Assembly (NCBI GenBank): GCA_034180455.1
Contig: JAXFOG010000014.1
Coordinates: forward strand, 1 to 64,000
Reading direction: 5' to 3'
Length of the DNA: 64,000 bases
Source of the DNA: JAAZPT01 sp034180455
Lineage (GTDB): Bacteria > Bacillota > Clostridia > Christensenellales > Aristaeellaceae
Below the pieces are notes generated by a model. It was not told the DNA's origin and ran no database searches. It worked only from the letters and a program-made list of their open reading frames with translations. Positions 9,239 to 17,265 of the stretch are shown in pieces (position 1 is the first letter of the stretch; every line of letters begins with the position of its first letter). The position numbers and the translations under genes are program-made.

Positions 9239-10189
9239 TTATTCCTCCCAATTATATTCTACATAGTTTAAAGCCTGCATTGCAGCAACTGCACCATCAG
9301 CTGCAGCTGTTATAACTTGCCTTAAACTCTTCTTTCTACAGTCTCCAGCAGCAAAAACTCCTGGTAAATTGGTTTTCATATTGTCATCACAAAGCACATA
9401 GCCATTTTCAAGCTCTACTTGACCCTCAAGTAGCTTAGTATTTGGCACAAAGCCTATAAATACGAATATACCAAATGTACCATCGTCTTCATCTGCTTCT
9501 ATGGTACGTAGTTCACCTGTTACGGTATCTTTTAGTACCATTCTTTCAACTACTCCGTCGCCCTGAATTTCCTCAACTACAGCATTCCATATAAATTTAA
9601 TCTTCTCATTGCTGAAAGCTTTTTCCTGAATGCTCTTTGCAGCACGCAAAGCATCACGTCTATGAATGATGGTAACAGATCTGCCAAATTTAGTAAGATA
9701 TATAGCTTCTTCAACAGCACTATCTCCTCCACCTACAACATAGATATCAAGCCCGTCAAAGAAATCACCATCACAAGTGGCACAATAGCTTACGCCTTTA
9801 CCTGTTAACTCTTTTTCTCCATGGCAACCAATATGTCTTGGATTAGCTCCTGGACAAAGCACAACGGATTTAGCCTTATATGTTCCCTTTTCGCCATGCA
9901 ATACCTTAATCTTGTCTAGAAGTTCCACCTTTGTAATAGTATCGCTTACGCGCTCTGCGCCAAAGCGCTTTGCCTGCTCAGTCATACGGCTGATAAGTGA
10001 TGGACCAGATTCTCCTTCTAACATGCTGCCTGGATAGTTTTCTATTTCTGCAGTAATTGAAATTTGACCACCATCCTGAGCCTTTTCAATAATAAGGCAT
10101 GACATACGGCTTCTGCCAGCGTAGAGGCCGGCAGTTAAGCCTGCCGGTCCTGCGCCTAGTATAATTACATCATATAATTTGTCTTGCAT
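9239..10189 (-). CDS. trxB: thioredoxin reductase
   Basis: About 316 residues, a low-molecular-weight flavoprotein that passes NADPH electrons to TrxA. The FAD Rossmann motif is GAGPAGLTAGLYAGR near the N-terminus, the redox disulfide is CATC (in YCATCDGDF), the NADPH site is VGGGDSAVEEA, and the C-terminal FAD motif is GVFAAGDCR. The ATG at 10189 has AGGTG just before it; an in-frame ATG at 10204 would overlap the grdB end. It supplies reductant to glycine reductase in this operon. Confidence 0.93.
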   Translation of the reverse strand: MQDKLYDVIILGAGPAGLTAGLYAGRSRMSCLIIEKAQDGGQISITAEIENYPGSMLEGESGPSLISRMTEQAKRFGAERVSDTITKVELLDKIKVLHGEKGTYKAKSVVLCPGANPRHIGCHGEKELTGKGVSYCATCDGDFFDGLDIYVVGGGDSAVEEAIYLTKFGRSVTIIHRRDALRAAKSIQEKAFSNEKIKFIWNAVVEEIQGDGVVERMVLKDTVTGELRTIEADEDDGTFGIFVFIGFVPNTKLLEGQVELENGYVLCDDNMKTNLPGVFAAGDCRKKSLRQVITAAADGAVAAMQALNYVEYNWEE

Positions 10190-10196
10190 ATTACAC

Positions 10197-11504
10197 CTAT
10201 TCAAATATAGTCTGTTTGTCTACCTCTGTGGTAAGAGCCTTTAAAGCCTTATCTACCAAGCTCTTACGTAGCTTGTACTCTTCTTCGTGGCTCAAAGCAG
10301 GATTGCCCAACGGATGCGGAATAGCAATTGTTGGTACAATACGGTTTGCGCCTACTGTCAATGATATAGGGGTTACTGTGCACATATGCACAACAGGCAA
10401 ACCTGCCCTCTCTATTTCTTTTACTAACGTTGCGCCGCAACGAGTGCAAGTTCCTCACGTAGAGGTGAGTATAACTGCAGAAACATTTTGACTTATAAGG
10501 TCTAATGCAATCTCCTTACCAAATTTCATAGCAGATGCAACAGCTGTACCATTGCCAACAGTAGCATAGTAGTATCTATTAAGCTCGCCTATCTTGCCTT
10601 CTTTTTCATACTCACGAAGTACATCTACTGGCAAAACTCTATCTGCGTCTGCATTTGCATAGGTTGGATCATATCCACCATGTGCTGTTTGATATGTTTC
10701 ACTTGTAAGATCCTGAACACCGTCGATGTCGTATTTGCCAAACTTAGAAGCGCTTGAGCTCTCTATTCTATCAGGATTGCCCTTTGGCACTATTCCACCA
10801 GATGTTACTAGAGCTATCTTTGCTTTTGAAAGATCTTTTATTGCTGGCATGGGATTAACTCTATCAAAGCTAGGCATTGGATATTCTGTAACAAATTCCT
10901 TACCTGAGAGCTTATTCACCAGCATCTTTACTGCACGAGCAGATCCTCTTTCCTTTTCAAAGAAGTTTACACGAATGCCATTTGGAATATAACCTTCCTC
11001 TGAAGAAGCACCAATCTTTTCGCCTTTTACAAGTTTAAGCGCTAGAGGAACCATCTGCTTTACAGCGCCTCTCATACCTGCAGCGTTGTTCTTTGTAGAT
11101 ATGATATATATCTTCTGCTTGAACATATCTGCGCCAGGATTTTCTACATACATACCTGTAAGTACAGGTATACCTAATTCGTTTTGCACTGCATCACAAA
11201 TAGTTGCGCATGCAACGCCATAACGGCCTGCGTTAAATGCAGGACCTGCTATAAATAAATCTGGATTCTCTTCTTTAACCATATTTAGAATTTCAGCCTT
11301 TGCTTGCTCTAAATGCTCGTTAAAATAAGAGTCACCACATACAATAGTGCTAACTATTTCTGCCTCATCGCCAAAGCCCTGTTTAAGAGCAAGACCAGGT
11401 CCTATTACGCCTGCCTGCTTGTAGGGGGAGATGTGGGCCATTTCTTCGCCACCAACTTGTGCAAAGAACTGGTTTATATAGTGCACAACTTTTATTTTGC
11501 TCAC
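10197..11504 (-). CDS. grdB: glycine reductase selenoprotein B, GrdB (Sec at UGA)
   Basis: A 435-residue selenoprotein, the gamma subunit of substrate-binding protein B. The frame runs from ATG 11504 through an in-frame UGA at plus 10455-10457 (Sec350) to the stop at 10197. A naive scan splits it into a 349-residue part and a short tail. The Sec lies in Ser-Thr-Sec-Gly-Thr-Cys-Thr-Arg-Cys-Gly, the UxxCxxC-type context of GrdB. A GTTGC-GGC-GCAAC hairpin begins about 15 bases after the UGA and is a good SECIS candidate. The glycine is bound as a Schiff base by the processed GrdE partner, encoded directly upstream. Confidence 0.95.
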
Positions 11505-11513
11505 AATTATCTC

Positions 11514-12794
11514 CTATCTTGCACTTAGCTTGTTGAATCCAAGCTCGTTTGTTGCACCTGTAATTACTTGAATTTCAGCTGTTATTGTTCCGTCTTCAGC
11601 AAGTGAACCTGCGTGAGAGCCTGCAATAACATCAATATAATCAGTCATACCTATCACCTTGTCCATCTTAGGCAATTTGATAACCTGATTGGCGTTACCA
11701 CCAGTAACAACTGCATCTGCCAAAGGATCGGCATCGGCCAATGACTGTGATTTGCCATCTTGACCAGCATACTCATCTGTGATGATTACTGTCTTGATAC
11801 CCTTTTGCTCAATCTTCTTGCAGTTCATAATGAGATCGGTATCAGGATTGCCAAAGCCCTCTTGTGAAACAATAGCACCATCAAGCTCAAGGAATTCACA
11901 AAGCTTTGCAGTAGCATCACTGCTTCTTTGTTTATCAGCCAAATAAACATTTTCATTGGTGATAATCATTCCTACAAAGTTTAGTGTTTTTCCATGCTGC
12001 TTATATAGATCATGTACAACAGGATTGTTGAGATGATGATAAGTAGTATTCTTATCGCAAGCAGAAACGCAGTTACCTGAAACTATTGCCCCATCCATAA
12101 CTTCTGTAGGATAGATAATTGTAGGAAGAATTTTCTTTGCATCAACGCCATATACATAGGTGTCATGCAACAAGCCTTGGCTTTGAAGCATCTGCACATA
12201 TGCAACACGAGGAAGCTCTGGATATTCATTAAGACTTGTTTTTAGTGGTTTTGTCTCATAGGTTTCTATTTCGTCAGGTGTAAGTTCCTTTGCAAGATTT
12301 CCTAAGTAGCAAGCAACCTTCAAGCCTGCAAGCCTTGCAGCCTTCTCATACTCGTGGCTCTCTACTCCCTCTGCAGGTGTAAGTACAACTACTAGGTTGT
12401 TAAGCTGTGAGAATGGAGTATATTCTGCGCCTGCACCAGACATATCGATTATGCCTTCCTGGAATCCTACGATCTTTCCAGCTGTAACAACAGCCATCCC
12501 TCGCAAAACATGAGTTCTACCCTCGCCAACAGTATCAACCTTGGATATAACTCCTGGGAAAATTCCACCATTACCACTAACCTTAACCCTTGGTTGAATA
12601 ACGTCTTTCACTGGTGTAATACGAACGCTTTCGCCAGGAAATGCTAAATCGAAATCCACATCTGCAATATGCTCATTTTCAAGAACCATGTTTTTTAATT
12701 CTTGCTTATTTACATACAATGTGGAGTTTTTGATGCAGCTTTCATTAGCAAATTCTATGCTCTTTACATCAATGTAACCCAATTCTAATTTCAA
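11514..12794 (-). CDS. grdE: glycine reductase component B proprotein, GrdE
   Basis: A 426-residue proprotein that is cleaved into the alpha and beta subunits of protein B. The expected autocatalytic site is the Asn-Cys bond in SGNCVSACDKN (Cys242), which leaves a pyruvoyl-type carbonyl group that binds glycine. The C-terminal part contains SQEGFGNPDTD and ATNELGFNKL, typical of the family. It is the second gene after the riboswitch, between grdX and grdB; GGAGGT precedes the ATG at 12794. Confidence 0.94.
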   Translation of the reverse strand: MKLELGYIDVKSIEFANESCIKNSTLYVNKQELKNMVLENEHIADVDFDLAFPGESVRITPVKDVIQPRVKVSGNGGIFPGVISKVDTVGEGRTHVLRGMAVVTAGKIVGFQEGIIDMSGAGAEYTPFSQLNNLVVVLTPAEGVESHEYEKAARLAGLKVACYLGNLAKELTPDEIETYETKPLKTSLNEYPELPRVAYVQMLQSQGLLHDTYVYGVDAKKILPTIIYPTEVMDGAIVSGNCVSACDKNTTYHHLNNPVVHDLYKQHGKTLNFVGMIITNENVYLADKQRSSDATAKLCEFLELDGAIVSQEGFGNPDTDLIMNCKKIEQKGIKTVIITDEYAGQDGKSQSLADADPLADAVVTGGNANQVIKLPKMDKVIGMTDYIDVIAGSHAGSLAEDGTITAEIQVITGATNELGFNKLSAR

Positions 12795-12824
12795 GGCAAT
12801 ACCTCCTTTTTATATTTATTTATT

Positions 12825-13202
12825 TTACACATCACTTTCAATAGCGCTCTCAATCAAGCACCTATCAATGAGTTTAAAATCTGATAACACATTTGCTCTT
12901 AACACCCTATCTTTTTTAAGAGGGAATTTTTTAGCAGTTTCAATTGAGCTCTCTATAATAGTTAGTGAATCCATGTCCATTGAAATTGCTTTATCCTTGC
13001 TAAGCAAAATGGATTTATAAGGATTCTCATTTGGTTTAAGGCTCCCACAAAGAGGATGGCTAAGCAATACATGCCCTATGTGAACCATATCACGTGCCTT
13101 TGTTAACACATCCATATATTGCCCATCAATAAGGAGAATTTCGGTATTCTTATAATGGGCTTTTAGTAAATCATCGTTGTTTGTAATAATTATCTTTTTC
13201 AT
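12825..13202 (-). CDS. grdX: GrdX, glycine reductase cluster protein
   Basis: About 125 residues, beginning MKKIIITNN and containing LSHPLCGSLKPNENPYKS, the pattern of GrdX proteins that open glycine reductase operons. Its function is unknown. The start at 13202 overlaps the T-rich tail of the riboswitch terminator and has no clear ribosome-binding site; an in-frame ATG at 13226 lies inside the terminator hairpin. If the terminator forms, the transcript ends right at this start codon. Confidence 0.85.
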   Translation of the reverse strand: MKKIIITNNDDLLKAHYKNTEILLIDGQYMDVLTKARDMVHIGHVLLSHPLCGSLKPNENPYKSILLSKDKAISMDMDSLTIIESSIETAKKFPLKKDRVLRANVLSDFKLIDRCLIESAIESDV

Positions 13203-13203
13203 A

Positions 13204-13244
13204 AAATAAAAGAGGGCAACAAGCAAAAAAGCTCTGTCGTCCTC
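13204..13244 (-). terminator. riboswitch-controlled intrinsic terminator
   Basis: On the minus strand GAGG-ACGACAGAGC, a six-T loop, GC-TTGTTG-CCCTC form an imperfect hairpin followed by TTTTATTTT. It comes directly after the second glycine aptamer and reaches the grdX start. It fits an ON switch: glycine binding would favour the aptamer and prevent this terminator. Confidence 0.75.
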
Positions 13245-13396
13245 TGTCTTTAACCTGAGAGATTTTAGCTCCTTCGGTGCAATATGCTTTCCAGAGTGTA
13301 ATGCTTAACGGTCCTTTTACCTGAAAGTTTCATATAAAATTGACAAGTTTTTATACTTTCATCTTCGGTGGCAAGTGCTCTCTCCCGAAAAGCATA
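13245..13396 (-). promoter_or_regulatory. tandem glycine riboswitch
   Basis: Two glycine aptamers in series on the minus strand. Aptamer 1 has GGGAGAG, CACCGAAG and TTTCAGGTAAAAGGACCG. Aptamer 2 has TCTGGAAAGC, CACCGAAGGAGC and CTCTCAGGTTAAAGACAGAG. The repeated CCGAAG and CAGG-AAAG-AC elements are the conserved core of the gcvT-type glycine riboswitch. It controls the grd-sel operon, so the reductase is made when its substrate is present. Confidence 0.95.
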
Positions 13397-13410
13397 GTCT
13401 AATTAGTTAT

Positions 13411-13438
13411 ATTATATCATTTTTTTATATATTTTCAA
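13411..13438 (-). promoter_or_regulatory. sigma-A promoter of the grd operon
   Basis: TTGAAA (plus 13433-13438), 16-base spacer, TATAAT (plus 13411-13416), ending about 15 bases before the first glycine aptamer. It is the likely start of the riboswitch-grd-sel transcript. Confidence 0.75.
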
Positions 13439-13486
13439 TAATTATTATAATACTTAATAATTATATAGGTATATGAAATATTATTT

Positions 13487-14809
13487 TTAATTATTTTGCG
13501 TTGCTTTATTGCCTGAAAATAGTGAAATGATCCAAGCAATAAGCATACCAATAAATGCAGTAAAAATATATCCGAATCCGTCTTTACCAAGTGGAAGCAT
13601 ATTTATAATATTATCTGCAAAAGATTTAGAAAAAGCGTAGTTTCTAAGCAAAAGGAAGGGTGATAAAACAATAACGCCAAGAAGCGCGCCTTTTATAATA
13701 ATATCTTTCTTTATAAAGCTATCACATACATTCAAAATAATAAGAGAAATTATAACTGGATATATTGCATCAAGTATTGGGCCAGCAAGGTTGATTATAC
13801 CTTCTACACCAATAAGTGAAATAACAAAGCTCATTGTTACGCAGAATATTGTTAAAAAACCCTTGCTTAATTTTTCATTGAAAAAATCATAGAAATATTC
13901 AACAAAAGCTATTGTAAGTCCACACGAAGTTGTGAGGCAAGCAAAAAATGCAATAGTTGCAAGAAGTATCTGCCCTATGTTTCCGGCAAGTAATTTCATT
14001 CCATTGCTAAGTAATAGTGTATGCTGAGAGGTATATTGCGAGAGCTGTTCTCCACCCGAAGCTCCAAGCCAAATAAATCCTAAATAAACTAAGCCCATAA
14101 GTATACCACTAATAAGCGTGCTATAAGGTAGAAGTTTATCTATCTCAGTCTTTTTATATCCTTTGTCCAAGAAGAATGCAACAGCAGTTCCACCTATAAC
14201 TATAGAACCTAAGCCATCCATCGTTTGATAACCGTTTCTTACTCCAAAATAAAGTAACTGTTGCTGTTCTTCACCTATTCCTGGCTTACCTATTGGTTTT
14301 AAAAGGCTTATGATAATAGTGATGAACAAGAATGTAATCAAAGTTGGCGACAATATTTTTCCTATTTTATCCAATCCATCTGCGCTCTTGCGAGTGATCA
14401 GATATGTAAGAACAAAGTAAATAGCCGAAGCAATAATATATATTGTTTTGCCATCAACACCATTAGGGATAAACGGAAATATGCTCATTTCGCAGGTTGT
14501 GGCTGCAGTACGTGGTATAGCAAACAATGGACCTATCATTATAAGTATAATAACATTTAGAAGCTTTGCTATCCATGGCCAAGATCTTCTTGAAATAGCA
14601 TTAGGATCACAATCTCTCATCCCAAGAGCTACAAGGCCGAGCATTGGCAGCCCAACGCCTGTAATTAGAAATCCTATTGCTGCTATAAACCAGTTTTGCC
14701 CAGTTAAAACACCAATGTATGGTGGAAAAATTAGATTGGCAGCGCCAAGATATGTGGCAAATAGCATAAGTCCAGCTACGAAAACATCCCTTGTGGTATT
14801 TTTACTCAT
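13487..14809 (-). CDS. brnQ: branched-chain amino acid permease (LIVCS/BrnQ family)
   Basis: A 440-residue integral membrane protein with about 12 hydrophobic segments. It begins with the family signature GLMLFATYLGAANLIFPP and has the IGPLFAIPRTAATTCEMS motif near residue 100. LIVCS proteins import leucine, isoleucine and valine with Na+ or H+. In a Stickland fermenter these are electron donors that pair with glycine as acceptor, which fits the position just upstream of the glycine reductase operon. It has its own promoter at 14892-14920. The prophage begins within about 200 bases upstream. Confidence 0.92.
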   Translation of the reverse strand: MSKNTTRDVFVAGLMLFATYLGAANLIFPPYIGVLTGQNWFIAAIGFLITGVGLPMLGLVALGMRDCDPNAISRRSWPWIAKLLNVIILIMIGPLFAIPRTAATTCEMSIFPFIPNGVDGKTIYIIASAIYFVLTYLITRKSADGLDKIGKILSPTLITFLFITIIISLLKPIGKPGIGEEQQQLLYFGVRNGYQTMDGLGSIVIGGTAVAFFLDKGYKKTEIDKLLPYSTLISGILMGLVYLGFIWLGASGGEQLSQYTSQHTLLLSNGMKLLAGNIGQILLATIAFFACLTTSCGLTIAFVEYFYDFFNEKLSKGFLTIFCVTMSFVISLIGVEGIINLAGPILDAIYPVIISLIILNVCDSFIKKDIIIKGALLGVIVLSPFLLLRNYAFSKSFADNIINMLPLGKDGFGYIFTAFIGMLIAWIISLFSGNKATQNN

Positions 14810-14891
14810 ATATAATCACCCTTTAAATAAATAGTCTAAGATAAAGCTAGCTATTGCTACAATGGTTTGCCAAGCTAAAAATATTAAAATA

Positions 14892-14920
14892 ATTATATAC
14901 TATATTTTCCCGTACTGCAA
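14892..14920 (-). promoter_or_regulatory. sigma-A promoter of brnQ
   Basis: TTGCAG (plus 14915-14920), 17-base spacer, TATAAT (plus 14892-14897), about 80 bases before the brnQ start. The -35 element lies near the prophage junction, so integration leaves the promoter core intact but changes what lies upstream. Confidence 0.65.
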
Positions 14921-14949
14921 ACATATATATTTGGTACTTTTGTAATCAC

Positions 14950-15037
14950 ATTCTACCACATTGTTAAAATATTTCATTATAACGCCACATATATCTTTAT
15001 ACTTATTTATCAATCTGTGGTAAAACTGTGGTAGAAT
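14950..15037. repeat. candidate integrase arm-binding repeats / prophage left end
   Basis: ATTCTACCACA (14950-14960) is the inverted copy of TGTGGTAGAAT (15027-15037), and a third copy, TGTGGTA, lies in direct orientation at 15016-15022. These repeats sit just after the integrase stop, where Tn916-type integrases have arm sites, and between host brnQ and the phage. The exact attachment core cannot be set without the other prophage end. Confidence 0.5.
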
Positions 15038-15039
15038 TT

Positions 15040-16299
15040 TTAAAATACTTCGTTTGCTTTTTCGAGAATTTTAAACTTATCAATTTTTCTTTCAATGCAA
15101 CATTCATTATATATATTCATAGTTGTCTTTATATCTGAATGCCCCATTACTTCTTGTATCAATTTTAGATCGGTTACATTCTCGCACAATCGTGTGCAAA
15201 AAGTATGCCTTAAAATATGTGGCGAAAAATATGGCAAAAATTTTGCATAGTGTTCTTGATTATTGGCAAGTTCGTGTTCTTTGCGATTATACACATCTAC
15301 CATTTCACGAAAAACCATGTTTAATCTAGGAACTGTATAAATTCGTCCAAGCTTATTCTCCCAAACAAATCCACCCTCACCGTCAATAGTGAGTTTACAC
15401 CCGCCTCTCTCTTCTTGCTTTGACATTTGATCCATAAGTGCTATCCTTACTTTCTTAAACATGGGTATTTGTCTTATACCATTTTTTGTTTTAGTGCATG
15501 AATAAAGATAGCTTGACTTTTGACCGTTCGATCTATTATACACAAGAGAGTGATCTATTGTTATTATATTTTTTTCAAAGTCGACATTCTTCCATTGAAG
15601 CCCCAACATTTCGCTTACTCTACAACCAGTGCCAAGCAAACATACTATCAAGTTTTTCCATTTTTTGAATTTTATGTCATTACTTATGAATTCAATCAGT
15701 CTTATTTGCTCATCTTCAGTTAGCGAATGCCTTTTCTCTTTTATCCATAAATCGCTTTTTCTTAAATCTTTTAAAGCGTCTTTCATGGGATTATTCCTTA
15801 TAATGCAGTCGCGAACAGCCATTAAAAACATTGAATTGAGCAATGAATAAAATAATTCTATTGATTTTGCTTTGAACTCATCATTAAACAGTAACCTACT
15901 AAAAAAACTTTTCATATCCGAATACTTTATACTGCTAATTTCTTTTGAGCCTATGCTATCTCGATAAATATTGTTATATATTCCCCTATACTGATCTGCT
16001 ACCCAAGGTTTTAATTCACCTTTTGATGACATATACTTTTCCCAATATTCATTTACCGTTACTTTACTGAATGGATTTATTCCATCGTTAGTATCCGCCA
16101 TTATCTGCTTTTCAATAGTTCTTAACGCTTCACATGGTTTTTTACCTGCTGGCAAAATATCATTTTCGTTTAATTTCCAAGAATATACACTTTTTCTTTT
16201 GCCATTTAAATCATAGTATCGGTATTCATATCGCCCATCTTTCTTTTGGATCTCGCCGTCACGTAAAACTCTGCCTTTTATATCTTTTCTCTTAGCCAT
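15040..16299 (-). CDS. int: Tn916-like tyrosine recombinase (phage integrase)
   Basis: A 419-residue integrase. The N-terminal arm-binding domain (DGRYEYRYYDLNGKR, residues 21-35) is of the Tn916 Int type, followed by a SAM-like core-binding domain (about 80-165) and the catalytic domain. Catalytic residues visible: Arg227 (TGCRVSEML), His361 and Arg364 (HILRHTF), His387 (GHSD) and Tyr397 (TMNIY). It inserts and excises the prophage. It follows the xis gene and is the last phage gene on this side; host brnQ is next. Confidence 0.94.
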   Translation of the reverse strand: MAKRKDIKGRVLRDGEIQKKDGRYEYRYYDLNGKRKSVYSWKLNENDILPAGKKPCEALRTIEKQIMADTNDGINPFSKVTVNEYWEKYMSSKGELKPWVADQYRGIYNNIYRDSIGSKEISSIKYSDMKSFFSRLLFNDEFKAKSIELFYSLLNSMFLMAVRDCIIRNNPMKDALKDLRKSDLWIKEKRHSLTEDEQIRLIEFISNDIKFKKWKNLIVCLLGTGCRVSEMLGLQWKNVDFEKNIITIDHSLVYNRSNGQKSSYLYSCTKTKNGIRQIPMFKKVRIALMDQMSKQEERGGCKLTIDGEGGFVWENKLGRIYTVPRLNMVFREMVDVYNRKEHELANNQEHYAKFLPYFSPHILRHTFCTRLCENVTDLKLIQEVMGHSDIKTTMNIYNECCIERKIDKFKILEKANEVF

Positions 16300-16368
16300 T
16301 TTGACCTCCTAAAAATTCTGGCTTAGAGATGTCAAGACTCTTTTATTTTAACATTTTTATTCAATTTT

Positions 16369-16569
16369 TCAAAGCGAATTAACATCGTCTAAGTATTTTT
16401 CAAATTTTTTTCTTTTTATTCTAGCCTGAGTATTATTCCAAATAACCCAATCAGCTCTGGGTTTTTCGTTCACCATCGTTCTTAGCTTGTTTAATCCAAT
16501 CCTAAAATATACAGCAGCCTCTTCTAAAGATAATGCGTATTTTTCCCAAATCGGTACTTCGTAATTCAT
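16369..16569 (-). CDS. xis: excisionase (Tn916 Xis-like)
   Basis: A 66-residue basic protein with a MerR-type winged-helix pattern: WEKYALSLEEAAVYFRIG, then LRTMV and a basic wing with IKRKKFEKYL. Size, motif and position directly upstream of int match the Xis of Tn916-type elements, which directs Int towards excision. Confidence 0.88.
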   Translation of the reverse strand: MNYEVPIWEKYALSLEEAAVYFRIGLNKLRTMVNEKPRADWVIWNNTQARIKRKKFEKYLDDVNSL

Positions 16570-16594
16570 TGCAGTTCTCCACCTTTTGTTTAAT

Positions 16595-16630
16595 ATAAAA
16601 GGAGCGCCTGTCTTTTTTACAAGCGCCCCT
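16595..16630 (-). terminator. intrinsic terminator after the holin gene
   Basis: On the minus strand GGGGCGCT-TGT, a loop, then ACA-GGCGCTCC and TTTTAT: a GC-rich hairpin with U-tail that ends the late operon after the lysis genes and separates it from xis-int. Confidence 0.8.
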
Positions 16631-16643
16631 TGATTTTTTACTA

Positions 16644-16859
16644 TTAATTTTCAGCTTCGTTCTCTTTGTTATATTGTGCTGTGCTTATTCCTAGCAAAAC
16701 TCCCAAGAATGCATCGACTGCTGTAATCGTTCCAACTATCTGCTCGCCATATGGAAGATTCCAAATGTTTGCAAGTGCAAAATATAAGGTTCCTGTTCCA
16801 GGCAGCAAATATTGTGCTATCCATTTTAGTGTGTCATATGTTTTGTTGCTCATCATCAT
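16644..16859 (-). CDS. phage holin (Dp-1-like family)
   Basis: A 71-residue protein starting with YDTLKWIAQYLLPGTGTLYFAL and with two hydrophobic segments separated by a short turn (about residues 12-30 and 42-62). This is the pattern of the phage_holin_Dp1 family, which forms membrane lesions to release the endolysin. It lies downstream of the endolysin gene and a second holin-like gene and ends at a strong terminator. Three consecutive ATG codons make the exact start uncertain. Confidence 0.85.
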   Translation of the reverse strand: MMMSNKTYDTLKWIAQYLLPGTGTLYFALANIWNLPYGEQIVGTITAVDAFLGVLLGISTAQYNKENEAEN

Positions 16860-17259
16860 TTCTGTTTCGTCTCCTTTTTTTATTTGTTTCAGATTGTTCA
16901 GCTCTTCTTAAATTTATATTATCTTCTTCGATCTCGTATTTATTTAAATTTGGTGCTATGTTTCTTAATCTTTTTACATCTTCCAGCATTTCTTTAGAAA
17001 AATGATTAAAATGTAATGCCCAGTATTGCTCACACATCATTACATAATTTTCTTTTTCTTTTGTGGTTACCCAACCTCTTGTAGTATATTCATCGTGATA
17101 CCATATAAGTCTGTCTCTTAACAGCATTCTCGCAGTCGTGTTTATGGCATTAATTTGTTCAAAAATGGTTTTTATTGGCTTTGCTATGAATCCTAGCATC
17201 GTAAGTATTGGTAGTACAAATTTTGCTACCTCGCTTAATATCGATAAAAATGTATCCAA
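16834..17259 (-). CDS. holin-associated membrane protein
   Basis: A 141-residue protein with one N-terminal membrane segment (about residues 5-27), a helical middle with LLRDRLIWYHDEYTTRGWVT and a long, highly basic C-terminal tail rich in Arg and Asn. It belongs to a group of phage proteins found next to holins and endolysins; some are annotated as holins or spanin-like helpers. It overlaps the Dp-1-like holin start by 26 bases. The role in lysis is inferred from position. Confidence 0.6.
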   Translation of the reverse strand: MDTFLSILSEVAKFVLPILTMLGFIAKPIKTIFEQINAINTTARMLLRDRLIWYHDEYTTRGWVTTKEKENYVMMCEQYWALHFNHFSKEMLEDVKRLRNIAPNLNKYEIEEDNINLRRAEQSETNKKRRRNRNDDEQQNI

Positions 17260-17265
17260 ACATCT

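Noticed and set aside
10216..10491. plus-strand frame and alternate minus frame at the grdB end
   Set aside because: The true gene is grdB continued through the UGA; these are shadows.
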